Source: Candidatus Melainabacteria bacterium
GTDB lineage: Bacteria > Cyanobacteriota > Vampirovibrionia > Obscuribacterales > Obscuribacteraceae
NCBI GenBank assembly: GCA_016212515.1
Contig: JACRFZ010000070.1
Span: forward strand, 47,550 to 111,549
Length of the DNA stretch: 64,000 nucleotides
Direction: 5' to 3'
Notes under the pieces: generated by a model
What the model saw: only the letters and a program-made list of their open reading frames with translations
The model's database searches: none
What the model was told of the DNA's origin: nothing
Made by a program: the position numbers and the translations under genes
In this document: positions 36,566-45,509 of the stretch, in pieces
Layout of the letters: each line of letters opens with the position of its first letter
How positions within the stretch are numbered: the stretch's first letter is position 1

Positions 36566-36748
36566 ATGAGTAAGGGTCTGGTCCTTTGCCCCATTGCCTG
36601 GGTCGTGCATTGCAGCGGTTGTGCGCTGGTAAAAGTTTGCCCGGCCAGGTCCCTACTGGGCGACTTTGAGCGGGAGCCGCCGGCAACAGGCAGCGGCGGT
36701 GAAGCTGAAGAGAAGAGCGCTCCGCCGGAAAGCGATGCCGGCAAGTAG
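36566..36748 (+). CDS. Small Cys/His-motif protein (60 aa)
   Basis: ATG at 36566 follows a clear GCGGAGG site. The first 25 residues carry Cys at 8, 16, 19 and 25 with His 15 (CPIAWVVHCSGCALVKVCP), spaced like a small zinc or iron-sulfur knuckle; the rest is acidic and Pro/Gly-rich. The gene lies 30 bases after its neighbour on the same strand. A chance open frame is possible, but the ribosome site and regular Cys spacing argue for a real gene. No homologue is recognised. Confidence 0.6.
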   Translation: MSKGLVLCPIAWVVHCSGCALVKVCPARSLLGDFEREPPATGSGGEAEEKSAPPESDAGK

Positions 36749-36771
36749 TCGACATGACCTTGCCTGTCTCA

Positions 36772-38103
36772 CTAATCGGCGCCGTGGAAGTCTGGTAGTT
36801 TTTCTACCAGTACTTTGTCTATGCGGTGTCGATCCATATCGACAATTTCGAAGGATAAGCCCTGCCATCTAAACTTATCTCCGGTGCTAGGGATTGTTTC
36901 CAAATGTCTGATTATAAAGCCGGCCAGAGTATGGTAGTGCTGGCTACCGCCGGCGGTATCAGCAACATCGAAGACTTCCTGGAATTCCTCCATGGGAATC
37001 TGTCCGTCCACGAGCCAACTGCCGTCTTCTCTTTGCACGATTTCCCACTTCGGTGCGGTATTGAGGAGGGGCAGATCGCCGGCGATGGCCTGGAAAATAT
37101 CATCGCGGGTAACTATGCCCATGAGTCCGCCGTATTCGTCGATGACCAGCGCAATCTGGTGTTTTTCTTCTTTGAAGCGAGCCAGTAGCTGCAGAGCGGT
37201 GGCATTCTCTGGCACGAAGATGGGCTGGCTGACCATGGTTTCCAGATTGATCTTGTCCGGTTCGCCGGCGAGAGCGGCCAGCATGATTTGCTGTGCTTCC
37301 ACGACGCCGAGGAGATGGTCTAGATTGCCTCTGGCGACGGGCATGTGCGAATGGGGGCGCTTGCCGATGCGTTCCAGCATTTTGGCCGGCGTATCATCGA
37401 CGCTCAGCCAGACTAAGTCAGACTTTGGTGTCATCAAGGAGGTGACCCGCCGGTCATCTAATTCCAGCACGCCGGTGACCATCTCTTGTTCCGACTCTTC
37501 CACTTCTCCGGCCTCGGTGGCCTGCCCTACGAGTACGTGTATTTCCGCCTGAGTGACCGGAGGGTCGCTGGAGTCTTTCAGTCCGCAGAGGCGCAGGGTA
37601 AAATTGGTGGTGCCGCTCAGGAATCGCACCAGAGGTGCGGCCAGAATGGCCAGCCAGTGCATGGGTTTAGCCACGGTACGGGCAATGCGCTCCGGGTACT
37701 GGAGCGCAATTTGTTTGGGTATTAGCTCCCCGAAAATGAGAGAAAGAAGGGTGATCAGGGAGACTACTATCGTCATGCCTACGGCTTCGGCATAAGGGGC
37801 AAGCGGCGGCAGTTGCTTTATGACCGCGGCGATTTCTTCGGCGATGGTGATGCCTCCGAAGGCACCGGCCAGGATACCAACCAGGGTGATACCAATTTGC
37901 ACTGTAGCAAGAAAACTCGCCGGCTCGGAGGCAATAGCCAGGGCCATGGCTCCGCCTTTGTCACCGCTTTCCGCCAGATTTTGAAGTCTCGCTTTGCGAG
38001 AGGAAACAATTGCCATTTCAGACATGGCCAGGATGCCGTTTAAGAAAATAAGACCTAAGATGACAACTATTTCGACGAGAACTTCATTTATAACTGTATT
38101 CAT
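36772..38103 (-). CDS. CNNM/CorC-type hemolysin family protein
   Basis: A 443-residue protein with the standard layout: DUF21/CNNM membrane domain with four helices (VEIVVILGLIFLNGILAMSEMAIVSSRK is the signature start, read as about residues 10-37), then a CBS pair near 215-340 (GVLELDDRRVTSLMTPKSDLVWL; PIFVPENATALQLLARFKEEK), then the CorC_HlyC domain (EFQEVFDVAD... LETIPSTGDKFRWQGLSFEIVDMDRHRIDKV). Members are linked to Mg2+ or cobalt export and sodium-coupled transport; hemolysin is only a historical name. ATG at 38103 has no strong ribosome site. It follows the SMI1/KNR4 gene by 24 bases. Confidence 0.92.
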   Translation of the reverse strand: MNTVINEVLVEIVVILGLIFLNGILAMSEMAIVSSRKARLQNLAESGDKGGAMALAIASEPASFLATVQIGITLVGILAGAFGGITIAEEIAAVIKQLPPLAPYAEAVGMTIVVSLITLLSLIFGELIPKQIALQYPERIARTVAKPMHWLAILAAPLVRFLSGTTNFTLRLCGLKDSSDPPVTQAEIHVLVGQATEAGEVEESEQEMVTGVLELDDRRVTSLMTPKSDLVWLSVDDTPAKMLERIGKRPHSHMPVARGNLDHLLGVVEAQQIMLAALAGEPDKINLETMVSQPIFVPENATALQLLARFKEEKHQIALVIDEYGGLMGIVTRDDIFQAIAGDLPLLNTAPKWEIVQREDGSWLVDGQIPMEEFQEVFDVADTAGGSQHYHTLAGFIIRHLETIPSTGDKFRWQGLSFEIVDMDRHRIDKVLVEKLPDFHGAD

Positions 38104-38127
38104 TTTTCGAGTGTGAGACCCGGTCTC

Positions 38128-38919
38128 TTACTCTTCGCTCCTGTATCTTTTGAGATGTTCCACGATACCTCTGTGGTCGGCGTCGGGATAATTGAATTTA
38201 ACGGCATCCTGGGCAATCGAAAGAGCGGCTTCCAGCTTTGCACCACGGCTGGTGAGCAGTTTGACCATTTCCAAATCCCCAATGGTGGCGGCATTTTCCA
38301 GAAGGGTGAGGTAATTTTCGTCTATCTCTTCAATATTGAAACCTCTGTCGAGCAGCGCTTCCATGGCCTCCACGTCTCGCTCTTGCAAGATTCTGGCAGC
38401 TTCCGAATCCTCTTCCCTGTCCGTTTCCTCTTCTACCTTGGCCACACCGAAGCTCTGGGCTTCAGTATCGAGCGGGTCTTTCAATGTGTCTAAAAACTGA
38501 TCAAAGCTGGCGGCGATCATGGGTAAACTGGCGGCTTTACCGGCTCGGCTTTCCTGGGCCGCTTGTCTCAAGTCGAAGAAGTAGACGGCACCGAAGTCGC
38601 GCTCGGCAATGGAAAGGCAGATCAGATTGCCGAAGGAGTCGCAGGCAATGGGAATGTATGAGGGCGAGAGACTGTCTTTGTGCACAGTCATAAATTGCCT
38701 TATGTCAGTGTTTTCATTCAGTCCCAATATGTAAAGGCAGTCCAGCTCTTCATCATATTCATCTAGTTGGAAGACATTGGGGACCGGAGCTGCACCGTTG
38801 AATTGCAAGAGGAATTCCCGAAATTCTTCTGGAAGAGTCACACCCAGTACTTTCTCAAATTCAAGCAGGGTTTCCGTAGGCAGGGGGCCGCAGGTATCGA
38901 AAAAGGCCGGGGCGGACAT
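38128..38919 (-). CDS. SMI1/KNR4 domain protein with ankyrin-like tail
   Basis: Residues 15-150 match the SMI1/KNR4 fold: LPTETLLEFEKVLGVTLPEEFREFLLQFNGAAPVP is the typical start (here quoted only by order), followed by SYIPIACDSFGNLICLSI and VYFFDLR. Residues 175-245 are two ankyrin-like repeats (DVEAMEALLDRGFNIEEID; TIGDLEMVKLLTSRGAKLE). In bacteria SMI1/KNR4 proteins are frequent immunity proteins of polymorphic toxins, and ankyrin and SMI1 repeats often meet in those loci. No toxin gene is adjacent, so that role is only a possibility. ATG at 38919 has AAGGAA just upstream. Confidence 0.85.
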   Translation of the reverse strand: MSAPAFFDTCGPLPTETLLEFEKVLGVTLPEEFREFLLQFNGAAPVPNVFQLDEYDEELDCLYILGLNENTDIRQFMTVHKDSLSPSYIPIACDSFGNLICLSIAERDFGAVYFFDLRQAAQESRAGKAASLPMIAASFDQFLDTLKDPLDTEAQSFGVAKVEEETDREEDSEAARILQERDVEAMEALLDRGFNIEEIDENYLTLLENAATIGDLEMVKLLTSRGAKLEAALSIAQDAVKFNYPDADHRGIVEHLKRYRSEE

Positions 38920-39193
38920 GGAAGGTTCCTTATGGAGGGAGTAACACCGATTCTAAAGTTCTTTAACCGATAGCTGCTTCCCCGAGGTGGATTGGACCGA
39001 CGAGGGGCTAACCTGAGTTTTTGCCCTGTGCACCTCTGGAGCGGCCGGTGGTTAGATATTAGCATGTTGGTTCATTTGCCCGCGCATCTGTTGTATTCCT
39101 CTTCCCCACTGTGATGGTAGTTGTGACTCGGGGGTATAAGGGCTGTAGAGTTGAAAACCTTACTACCCTGTATTTAATCTTGAAAGTTAGACT

Positions 39194-40018
39194 TTGACAG
39201 CCGATATAAATGGACTGCTGATGCTCGTCGGGGCGATAATTTCGTCCGTGCTCTTCCTATTGCTGGTTGTCTTTCTGGTAGAGCTTGTACGCCGCCGCCG
39301 GGAAGACTTTGCCGGATTCGAGGAGTGGGTGATTCTGGGGGCCAGGCACGACTTTCCTCAGCTTCTCGATGCTTTTGCCGGACAGGGGGCTCCCGGCGGT
39401 GGGCATTTGCGCACTGTCAGCCTGGGAGAGATCAATTTGCCCAGTGGACGTTTGATTGTTGGTGATCCGGCTTTCTTTGCCGAGACGGATTTTGAAGCCT
39501 TTGATGAACTGCTTCCGCCTGGCCGCCATAAAGTTGATGCTCTCGTTCTGGAGAAAGGCGGGGATCAGCGAGTTTGTGCTCTGCGGATACTCTGGACTGA
39601 AGCTGTTCCCCATCACTTTCAACCGGCCTGGCCGGCCGAAAGCCGCTTTCGCTGTCTGGAGCAGCGTTGCCTGCCCGGGTTTGGCGTCGACTCCGCTCTG
39701 GCTGCCTTGCTTTCATCGGAAGGGCTGGCTCTCTTCAAGAAAGCCCCCCTCGATGACCTTTCCCCCGGACGACCGGACCGGAATCCTTATTTGACGTCCG
39801 AGTCCGGCACTGAAGACCTCTATCGCAATTTGGACTTACCTGGATCCGGTGCTGAAACGACGGACCGCGATTCACAATTAAATATGATTACGGTATTTAG
39901 CGGTGAGGGGGACGGCTCTTACCATTGCTACTTTGCTTGTGATGAAAACGGTGAAAGACTGGGCTTTTACGTTGATTTTGCCATGCTTGGTAAACCCCGC
40001 CGCATTCCGGTGACCTGA
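39194..40018 (+). CDS. Hypothetical protein with N-terminal membrane helix
   Basis: The frame opens with TTG at 39194; an in-frame ATG lies at 39221. Residues about 7-30 are a membrane helix (LMLVGAIISSVLFLLLVVFLV) followed by RRRRED, an inside-positive anchor. The remaining ~240 residues are soluble, with no recognised domain. TTGAAA at 39151 and TTTAAT at 39173, 16 bases apart, form a promoter that would put transcription start only about ten bases before the TTG, so the later ATG or near-leaderless translation is possible. The gene is upstream of the TolA-like repeat protein with 159 bases between. Confidence 0.55.
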   Translation: MTADINGLLMLVGAIISSVLFLLLVVFLVELVRRRREDFAGFEEWVILGARHDFPQLLDAFAGQGAPGGGHLRTVSLGEINLPSGRLIVGDPAFFAETDFEAFDELLPPGRHKVDALVLEKGGDQRVCALRILWTEAVPHHFQPAWPAESRFRCLEQRCLPGFGVDSALAALLSSEGLALFKKAPLDDLSPGRPDRNPYLTSESGTEDLYRNLDLPGSGAETTDRDSQLNMITVFSGEGDGSYHCYFACDENGERLGFYVDFAMLGKPRRIPVT

Positions 40019-40177
40019 CCAGGGACCACCGAAGAATATTAAATTTGTCCGGATCGGCCTTCCTTGCGGTTTCTCCCAAGTGACTGCCCACTCCCCCTGC
40101 TTTAAATTGTAGAAACCCTATCAGAATCAATACCCCATACCCTTTTATTCCTTTGCAAACGCAATTTGGAGGTCCCA

Positions 40178-41545
40178 ATGGGATTTCAAGACAAACCAGA
40201 CGCTGCCAGAGTGGAGAACACGGAGCAGCAGGCGGCGGCACAAGCAGCTTCTGAGCAGGCTTTAAAAGATGCCCAGACCGGAAAAGCGGCAGTAACGACT
40301 GGTAACGACGCAGCCGCTGCCAATCTGCCCGACACTACGATAGTAGGTCAGGGGACGGAAGTGAAACCTGCCGGCACAGACCAGAAGCCGGCCGGAGCCG
40401 ACGGCGAGGCGGCTAAAGATAAGGTTCAACCAGCCGCGGATGCCACAGGTAATGTGTTGCCGCCGGTGGATATTTACGACGATAAACGCAATAACCCGGA
40501 GGGCGGGGATAAGGCTGTCGATCCCAAGGCTGCCGATGCGCCTCCCAAAGACCCGGAGCTGAACGATGAGCAGCGCAAGGCTCTTGATGAGCACATGACC
40601 AAGTATAAGCAAGAACTCGACTCCAAGAATTTCACCCTTGATCCCATTCAGAAAGGCTGGGGACCCTATCAGTCTCTGGAGTCGATGGTAAATTCCGGCA
40701 AAATTCAGATGACCAGGGCCGAACTGAAAGAGGAGTCTTATCGTATTAGAGACCGTGACTTCGCCGATATGGGCCGCAACTACTACAAAGTTGGCGAAGC
40801 ACCTGTTCGTTGGAATGAAGCTGAGCTGACCAAGAAAATGGAGACCGAGCGCGCTGCCGTCAAACAGCAGATGATTAAGGCGGAAGAGGAGCGCAAGGTC
40901 AAGGAAGCGGAAGAAGCCAAACGTAAAGAAGAGGAAGCTCGGGTGCAGGCCGAGCAGGTGGCTAAGGCCGTCGACAGCAATGTGCCTAAGGTCGAAATTA
41001 TTGCCGAGGCTCAGAAGGCTGCCGGTATGACCGGTGATCCCGGACAGTTGAGAGATCGCATTAAAGAGCATGTAACCAAGGAAGTTAATGCCGGCACTCT
41101 CACTCCCGAGGACCTGGCTAAGCCGATGCCGCGAGTGGGAGCCATCTATGTCGGTTCGGGTGTGTTGACCGGTGAGGAATTGCAGGCCGGTCTTGCCGAA
41201 CAGGCTAAACGCAAGGAAGAGGCCGCCAAGACCGGAGCTGAAGGCCCCAAACTAGGGGATGTGCTCAAGGACTTGCACAAAGATAATCCCGAGAAGGTGA
41301 CCGGTATCGAGCAGGCAAGCAAGCTCTACGAGAGTATGAAGGTGCAGGCGGAAAAGCAAAGAGCCGATGACCTGGCAAAGGCGGAAGCTGATGCTAAAGT
41401 TAAGGCGGAAGCTGATGCTAAGGTTAAGGCCGAAGCTGAAGCTAAGGCGAAGGCAGAAGCTGATGCTAAAGCCAAGGCTGCTAAACAGCCGGATCCGCAG
41501 CCTTTGCCGCAGCGTATTGAGCAGGGTCCCCGGAAGCCGATTTGA
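40178..41545 (+). CDS. Hypothetical protein with TolA-like KAEADAK repeats
   Basis: ATG at 40178 follows TTGGAGG, better than the upstream TTG. There is no signal peptide. Residues 1-135 are Ala/Asp/Pro/Thr-rich and likely disordered; 135-270 includes a region around FTLDPIQKGWGPYQSLESMV that looks folded, then a charged coiled coil (RKVKEAEEAKRKEEEARVQ). Near the C-terminus four 24-base tandem repeats (41381-41476) encode KAEADAKV-type units, as in TolA domain II. The middle element GVLTGEELQAGLAEQAKRKEEA resembles LysM-adjacent linker sequence but no LysM is seen. Function unknown; a strong terminator follows. Confidence 0.7.
   Translation: MGFQDKPDAARVENTEQQAAAQAASEQALKDAQTGKAAVTTGNDAAAANLPDTTIVGQGTEVKPAGTDQKPAGADGEAAKDKVQPAADATGNVLPPVDIYDDKRNNPEGGDKAVDPKAADAPPKDPELNDEQRKALDEHMTKYKQELDSKNFTLDPIQKGWGPYQSLESMVNSGKIQMTRAELKEESYRIRDRDFADMGRNYYKVGEAPVRWNEAELTKKMETERAAVKQQMIKAEEERKVKEAEEAKRKEEEARVQAEQVAKAVDSNVPKVEIIAEAQKAAGMTGDPGQLRDRIKEHVTKEVNAGTLTPEDLAKPMPRVGAIYVGSGVLTGEELQAGLAEQAKRKEEAAKTGAEGPKLGDVLKDLHKDNPEKVTGIEQASKLYESMKVQAEKQRADDLAKAEADAKVKAEADAKVKAEAEAKAKAEADAKAKAAKQPDPQPLPQRIEQGPRKPI
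41381..41476 (+). repeat. Four in-frame 24-bp tandem repeats
   Basis: Units at 41381-41404, 41405-41428, 41429-41452 and 41453-41476 encode KAEADAKV-like heptad-type repeats inside the 40178 gene. The first two differ at one position only. The unit is a multiple of three, so length change would preserve the frame. Confidence 0.9.
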
Positions 41546-41563
41546 GTTCCACTTCAGTTTTAG

Positions 41564-41599
41564 AGAAAAGCCGGCACTGAATATAGTGCCGGCTTTTCT
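41564..41599 (+). terminator. Strong intrinsic terminator after the 40178 gene
   Basis: AGAAAAGCCGGCACT (41564-41578) pairs perfectly over 15 bases with AGTGCCGGCTTTTCT (41585-41599) around GAATAT, followed by GTTCTTCTGTTC. The A/T-rich base of the stem gives a bidirectional character. Confidence 0.92.
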
Positions 41600-41752
41600 G
41601 TTCTTCTGTTCGAAGGTCTGCCTGCTGTCGGTAATGGCCGCCGGATGTGGATTGGGAGATTGGAGAAGGGTTCGTGTTTTCCTCTCCTCTTGACACTACT
41701 CAACCACAGTTAGTCAATACACTTTAGCTCATAGAAGTATGAGGTACCTACC

Positions 41753-42100
41753 ATGTCCGATCAACTTGAGGCTATTCGAAAACAGGCGGATGCCGGTAAT
41801 GGATGCGAAGTGGCGGATGCGTTGCATGCCATGAATGCTCAGACCCTGCACGAAGAATTCCAGCAGTTGAAAAAACTGGACGGAGTCGGCGCCTCCACCA
41901 GTGTTTTCAGCGAGAACAAGCTTGATAGCGGCAGAACCCAGTTTGTTGTTTTTGATACCTTACAACTCTCCGGTCGCTACGACACGAAGGACCAGCACAT
42001 AATTTTTGAACGGCTTGTGGGGAGCACCGGCAGTAAGATGTCCGAAGTCTGCCGCTCACCCGGACCTCAGGCGCCATTTACAAATCTGGACCAATATTGA
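41753..42100 (+). CDS. Hypothetical protein (115 aa)
   Basis: ATG at 41753 is preceded by GAGGTACC. The product is acidic and soluble: a helical first half (LEAIRKQADAGNGCEVADALHAMN, LHEEFQQLKKLDG) and a beta-rich second half (TQFVVFDTLQLSGRY). No signal peptide, membrane segment or known domain is seen. It lies between the terminator at 41564-41599 and the secreted protein gene at 42240 and may have its own promoter. Function unknown. Confidence 0.6.
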   Translation: MSDQLEAIRKQADAGNGCEVADALHAMNAQTLHEEFQQLKKLDGVGASTSVFSENKLDSGRTQFVVFDTLQLSGRYDTKDQHIIFERLVGSTGSKMSEVCRSPGPQAPFTNLDQY

Positions 42101-42239
42101 TCTAAGACCTGTCGCGGTGTCTGCCTGGGCGAAGCCTTTAAGCCTTGGATACCTGAGGTGCTAAACTCTTTTAGGCTCAATCTATTGAACACGCAATGGT
42201 TGGTGCCGCAATAAGCACTCATCAGGTTAGGAATGGATT

Positions 42240-43208
42240 ATGGCAGTCTCTCGCCGGTTGATACCGAAAGTTCTTGGCTCCGCTTTAGCGCTCAGTTCTC
42301 TATTGTCCTCAGCCGTGGCAGTCGCACCTGGCGCTTTTGCCGCTCGTGGCGACAGGCTTGATCGCGACACTTCGGCATTAGTCGATGCGGTGCGCGCCAG
42401 CCTGACAGCCCAGGGGCAGTGGCCGCCCGCCAATGGCTCGGTGCAAATGAATCTTTGCCAGGCGCTGGAAGTTTTTTCACGCACGGTGAAAGAAAGCCCT
42501 GATTTGAGCCGTTCCAATAATTTCTCAGGAAATAGCGAAGCTTACCTGGCGACGCAGCGGTTGCAAGCGGCCGCTGCCGCCGTAGATCCCTTGATAGGTC
42601 TTGCCTCCGCCGGCAATGTGGGAGGGCTCTGGCTTCAAATCAAAAATGAGATTAGTGCCCGGAGTGGCTTTGCTGCTGCCGCCAGCGGCATGGGCGGCGG
42701 TAGTATGTTTATGCCCGGTGCCTATTACCCCAATCAGGCTTTTGCCCCTTCCATCAACGGCTTTCCGGTGGGTGGTACTTTTCCAGGCGCCATCAATACT
42801 AATAATACTTACAGTCCCTATGCAAGCCAGTTTGGCAATGGCTATTACGGCGGCGTCAATCCGGCCTCGCTTCAGGATGCCGCCAATAAATACAACGGCG
42901 AACTGAACAGCTTTATCAACGAGGCTCAGAAGAGTTTGGGGCGGGGCGGTTTTCAAACTGCCGATCCGGGACTGATTATGAATATGAGTACGGCTCTCAG
43001 TTTCTTGCAACAAACGAGTCGTTCCGTGACCAGATCCCTGAGCAATAACAGTAACTTCGCCGCCCGGCAAGCTTATATAGGGCAGATACTGACTGCTTCC
43101 GATCGGTTTGAGTCGGCTTTCAAAGCCGCTTCGCCTTCCATTCCCCTGCAAATGCGCTTTGCTTCGGTCAAACAGCAACTGACATTCCTTGTGCAGTTGA
43201 GCCATTAG
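42240..43208 (+). CDS. Secreted helical protein with internal duplication
   Basis: ATG at 42240 begins a signal peptide (MAVSRRLIPKVLGSALALSS, cleavage near AFAARG, about residue 35). Two similar helical segments of ~95 residues follow, roughly 46-138 and 223-320: both show a MNLC/MNMSTAL start, a VFSRTV / LQQTSRSV helix, an NFSGNSEAYLATQRLQ / NFAARQAYIGQILTAS element and a final LQIKNEIS / RFASVKQQL helix. A Gly/Asn/Tyr-rich linker (GNGYYGGVNPAS) separates them. No known domain is recognised. A response regulator gene starts 32 bases after the stop. Confidence 0.65.
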   Translation: MAVSRRLIPKVLGSALALSSLLSSAVAVAPGAFAARGDRLDRDTSALVDAVRASLTAQGQWPPANGSVQMNLCQALEVFSRTVKESPDLSRSNNFSGNSEAYLATQRLQAAAAAVDPLIGLASAGNVGGLWLQIKNEISARSGFAAAASGMGGGSMFMPGAYYPNQAFAPSINGFPVGGTFPGAINTNNTYSPYASQFGNGYYGGVNPASLQDAANKYNGELNSFINEAQKSLGRGGFQTADPGLIMNMSTALSFLQQTSRSVTRSLSNNSNFAARQAYIGQILTASDRFESAFKAASPSIPLQMRFASVKQQLTFLVQLSH

Positions 43209-43240
43209 TTAGCTGTTTTTGCCATTGATATGAGATTGGT

Positions 43241-43909
43241 ATGAGATTTTTGTTGGCAGAGGATGATGATTACCTGGCAAGAGCGCTCGCCCAGGGATTA
43301 GGTTCCCGTGGCTATGCAGTTGACGCGGCCAGAAGTGGTAAGGAAGCTATTCAGGCGCTCAGTGACAGTGAGTATGATCTACTCATACTCGATCTTGGCC
43401 TGCCGGAGGTGGATGGGAGTCAGATTCTACGACTACTGAGAGAGCGGGGCTCGACCTTGCCCGTGATAATTATCACCGCCCGTGATGCGGTGCAAGATCG
43501 TATCGCCGGTTTGGATCTGGGAGCCAATGATTATCTCACCAAGCCGTTCGACTTCGGTGAGCTGGAAGCTCGTATTCGAGCGATTTTGAGAAAGAATGTC
43601 TGGGGTAATCGAATGGAGATTCACTGCGGGCTCCTGCGCTTTGTCCTGAACACCAAGGAAGTTTTTGTCGGTGGCGAAGTTTGTGAATTTACTCCCAGGG
43701 AGAGCGCGGTCCTGGAGATGCTTTTGAGCCGTGCCGGTAGACTGGTGCCAAAGAAGGCTCTAGTAGAGCATCTTGCTTCCTGGGAGGAAGCTCCGAGTGA
43801 TAACGCTATGGAAATAGTAATTCATCGGCTCCGCCGCAAGCTTTGTACTGCCGGTGTTGAAATTAGCACTGTCAGGGGTTTCGGTTATCTCCTGCGGGAG
43901 TCGCAATGA
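43241..43909 (+). CDS. OmpR/PhoB-family response regulator
   Basis: A 222-residue regulator of standard length. The receiver has the acidic pair EDDD at residues 8-11, the phosphorylated Asp in LLILDLGLPEV (about residue 51) and the conserved Lys in LTKPFDFGELEAR. The C-terminal ~95 residues are an OmpR-type winged helix: VCEFTPRESAVLEMLLSRAGRLV and DNAMEIVIHRLRRKLC followed by STVRGFGYLL. The kinase gene overlaps its stop by four bases (ATGA), so the pair is a two-component system. Upstream is the secreted duplicated protein; a target gene cannot be inferred. Confidence 0.95.
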   Translation: MRFLLAEDDDYLARALAQGLGSRGYAVDAARSGKEAIQALSDSEYDLLILDLGLPEVDGSQILRLLRERGSTLPVIIITARDAVQDRIAGLDLGANDYLTKPFDFGELEARIRAILRKNVWGNRMEIHCGLLRFVLNTKEVFVGGEVCEFTPRESAVLEMLLSRAGRLVPKKALVEHLASWEEAPSDNAMEIVIHRLRRKLCTAGVEISTVRGFGYLLRESQ

Positions 43910-45303
43910 GAAAGTCAATCAGGCGAAAGCTTCTGCTTTGGCTCTCTGCCGGCTTGGGCGTCATATGGATAATCAGCGCTTTGATTGGTTATTTTCTTGC
44001 CCTGAAGTTTTCAGACGACAGCTTTGATAGAGAATTGATTAATTCATCAGACTCGGTTGCCGCTAGAATTAAGTTTAAGGAAGGGCGCTTGGTGGTGGAT
44101 TTGCCCCCTGCGGCCCAGGCAATTTTACGGCATAACAATCGTGACATGTTCTTCTATCAGGTGCTCAATGCAGATGGAGAGAGACTTTCCGGTGACAAAT
44201 TGCCGCTTCCCGATATTGCTGGGTTATCTGATGTGCCATCCTTTAGATTGATCAGGCTACCCTCTGCCCGCGGTGATAAAGTGCATGAGGTACGCCTGGC
44301 GGAGTTGAAGGTGTTATCGCCGGAGAACGACGGCAAGGCTTTCATTATTCAAGTGGGTGAGACTCTTGCTGCTAGAAAGCAGCTCTCTTACAAAATTTTA
44401 GCCAGCATAATGTTGCCGCAATTCGTAACTGCCTTGCTTGGTGCATACGCTGTTTGGATTGGCATCAGTCGGGGACTGGCTCCTTTAAGGACTATGCAGG
44501 AAGCGATTTCGGCTCGCTCGGCTTCTGATCTCAGCGATGTGGACGACAGTATTTCACCGGAGGAGACTTATCCGCTTGTTCAGTCAATCAACGAGCTTTT
44601 AGCCAGGCTCAGGGCTTATATTGAAGCGCAGAAGCGCTTTATAGCTAATGCTTCTCATCAGTTGCGTACGCCGCTGGCCGGACTAAAGACCTATTCCAGT
44701 CTGGGATTGGGGGCTGAATCTGCCGTGGAGATGAAGGAAGTAATTGGACAGATTGACTTTGGTCTGGAACGGCTTACCAGGCTTGTCAATCAGTTGCTTT
44801 CGCTAGCCCGTGTCGACCCTTATGGTGCCACTGCCCTCAAACCGGAAGTGTTCGATGTGGCCGATGTGTTATCTGAAGTACTTACAGAACAGGCTGCTCT
44901 TGCCGCCGCAAAGAGCATAGATTTTGGCTTAGAGGATGAGTGTGTTAGTTATTCGATTCTTGGAGATAGAATTGGCTTGCAGCAGCTCTTTTCCAATCTT
45001 GTGGATAATGCTCTGCAATACACTCCCGCCTATGGACGTGTTACTGTCAGTCTTAAGACCTTTGATGACAGGTTGTTTTTTGCCGTCAGGGATACCGGCC
45101 CCGGCATACCGGACATTGAGAAAGAGAAGATTTTTGAACGGTTTTATCGCCTTTCTGGCGCCGGTACTTCCGGATCAGGGCTTGGGCTCTCGATTGTCAA
45201 GGAGGTAGCTTCAACGTTCCAGGCTCAGGTGAGCATTGAGACAGGTGAGAACGGTATTGGGACCGTATTTACGGTTTCTTTTCCGGCTGGAAGGCGCGAC
45301 TGA
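43906..45303 (+). CDS. Sensor histidine kinase
   Basis: A 465-residue kinase. The first helix (about 7-30) and a second near 165-188 frame an extracytoplasmic sensor of ~130 residues with no known name. The region resembles HAMP in position (GLAPLRTMQEAISARS). HisKA follows with the phosphoacceptor His in ANASHQLRTPLAGLKTYSS (about residue 250). HATPase_c has NLVDNALQYTP (N box), DTGPGIPD (G1), FERFYR (F box) and GSGLGLSIVKE (G2). It should phosphorylate the overlapping OmpR-type regulator. The N-terminal domain layout recalls TctE/QseC kinases. Confidence 0.95.
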   Translation: MRKSIRRKLLLWLSAGLGVIWIISALIGYFLALKFSDDSFDRELINSSDSVAARIKFKEGRLVVDLPPAAQAILRHNNRDMFFYQVLNADGERLSGDKLPLPDIAGLSDVPSFRLIRLPSARGDKVHEVRLAELKVLSPENDGKAFIIQVGETLAARKQLSYKILASIMLPQFVTALLGAYAVWIGISRGLAPLRTMQEAISARSASDLSDVDDSISPEETYPLVQSINELLARLRAYIEAQKRFIANASHQLRTPLAGLKTYSSLGLGAESAVEMKEVIGQIDFGLERLTRLVNQLLSLARVDPYGATALKPEVFDVADVLSEVLTEQAALAAAKSIDFGLEDECVSYSILGDRIGLQQLFSNLVDNALQYTPAYGRVTVSLKTFDDRLFFAVRDTGPGIPDIEKEKIFERFYRLSGAGTSGSGLGLSIVKEVASTFQAQVSIETGENGIGTVFTVSFPAGRRD

Positions 45304-45358
45304 GCCTGGTTCTTTCCCTGAAAGGTTTTTGAAAGAATTCCAGTGTTAGGATAACGTC

Positions 45359-45434
45359 GGTGATTCTCTCGTAGTGATAATCGAGCTGTCTCCTTCTTCG
45401 ATAATCGCTTTAACTGAAGTCTTTGAGAATCACC
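45359..45434. repeat. Inverted repeat upstream of the SulP gene
   Basis: GGTGATTCTC (45359-45368) is exactly complementary to GAGAATCACC (45425-45434) with 56 bases between. The enclosed segment also has two GATAATCG copies. It may be an operator pair or the stem of a structured RNA. Confidence 0.5.
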
Positions 45435-45509
45435 ATTTGTAAATGATCTGCATATTCTCCGTGGCTAACCGAAAGGTGATTTCGGGGCTGATAGGCAGTC
45501 GGTGTCAAA

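Noticed and set aside
36653..36872. Small frames overlapping the Cys-motif gene on both strands
   Set aside because: They overlap the gene with the better ribosome site and have no signature.
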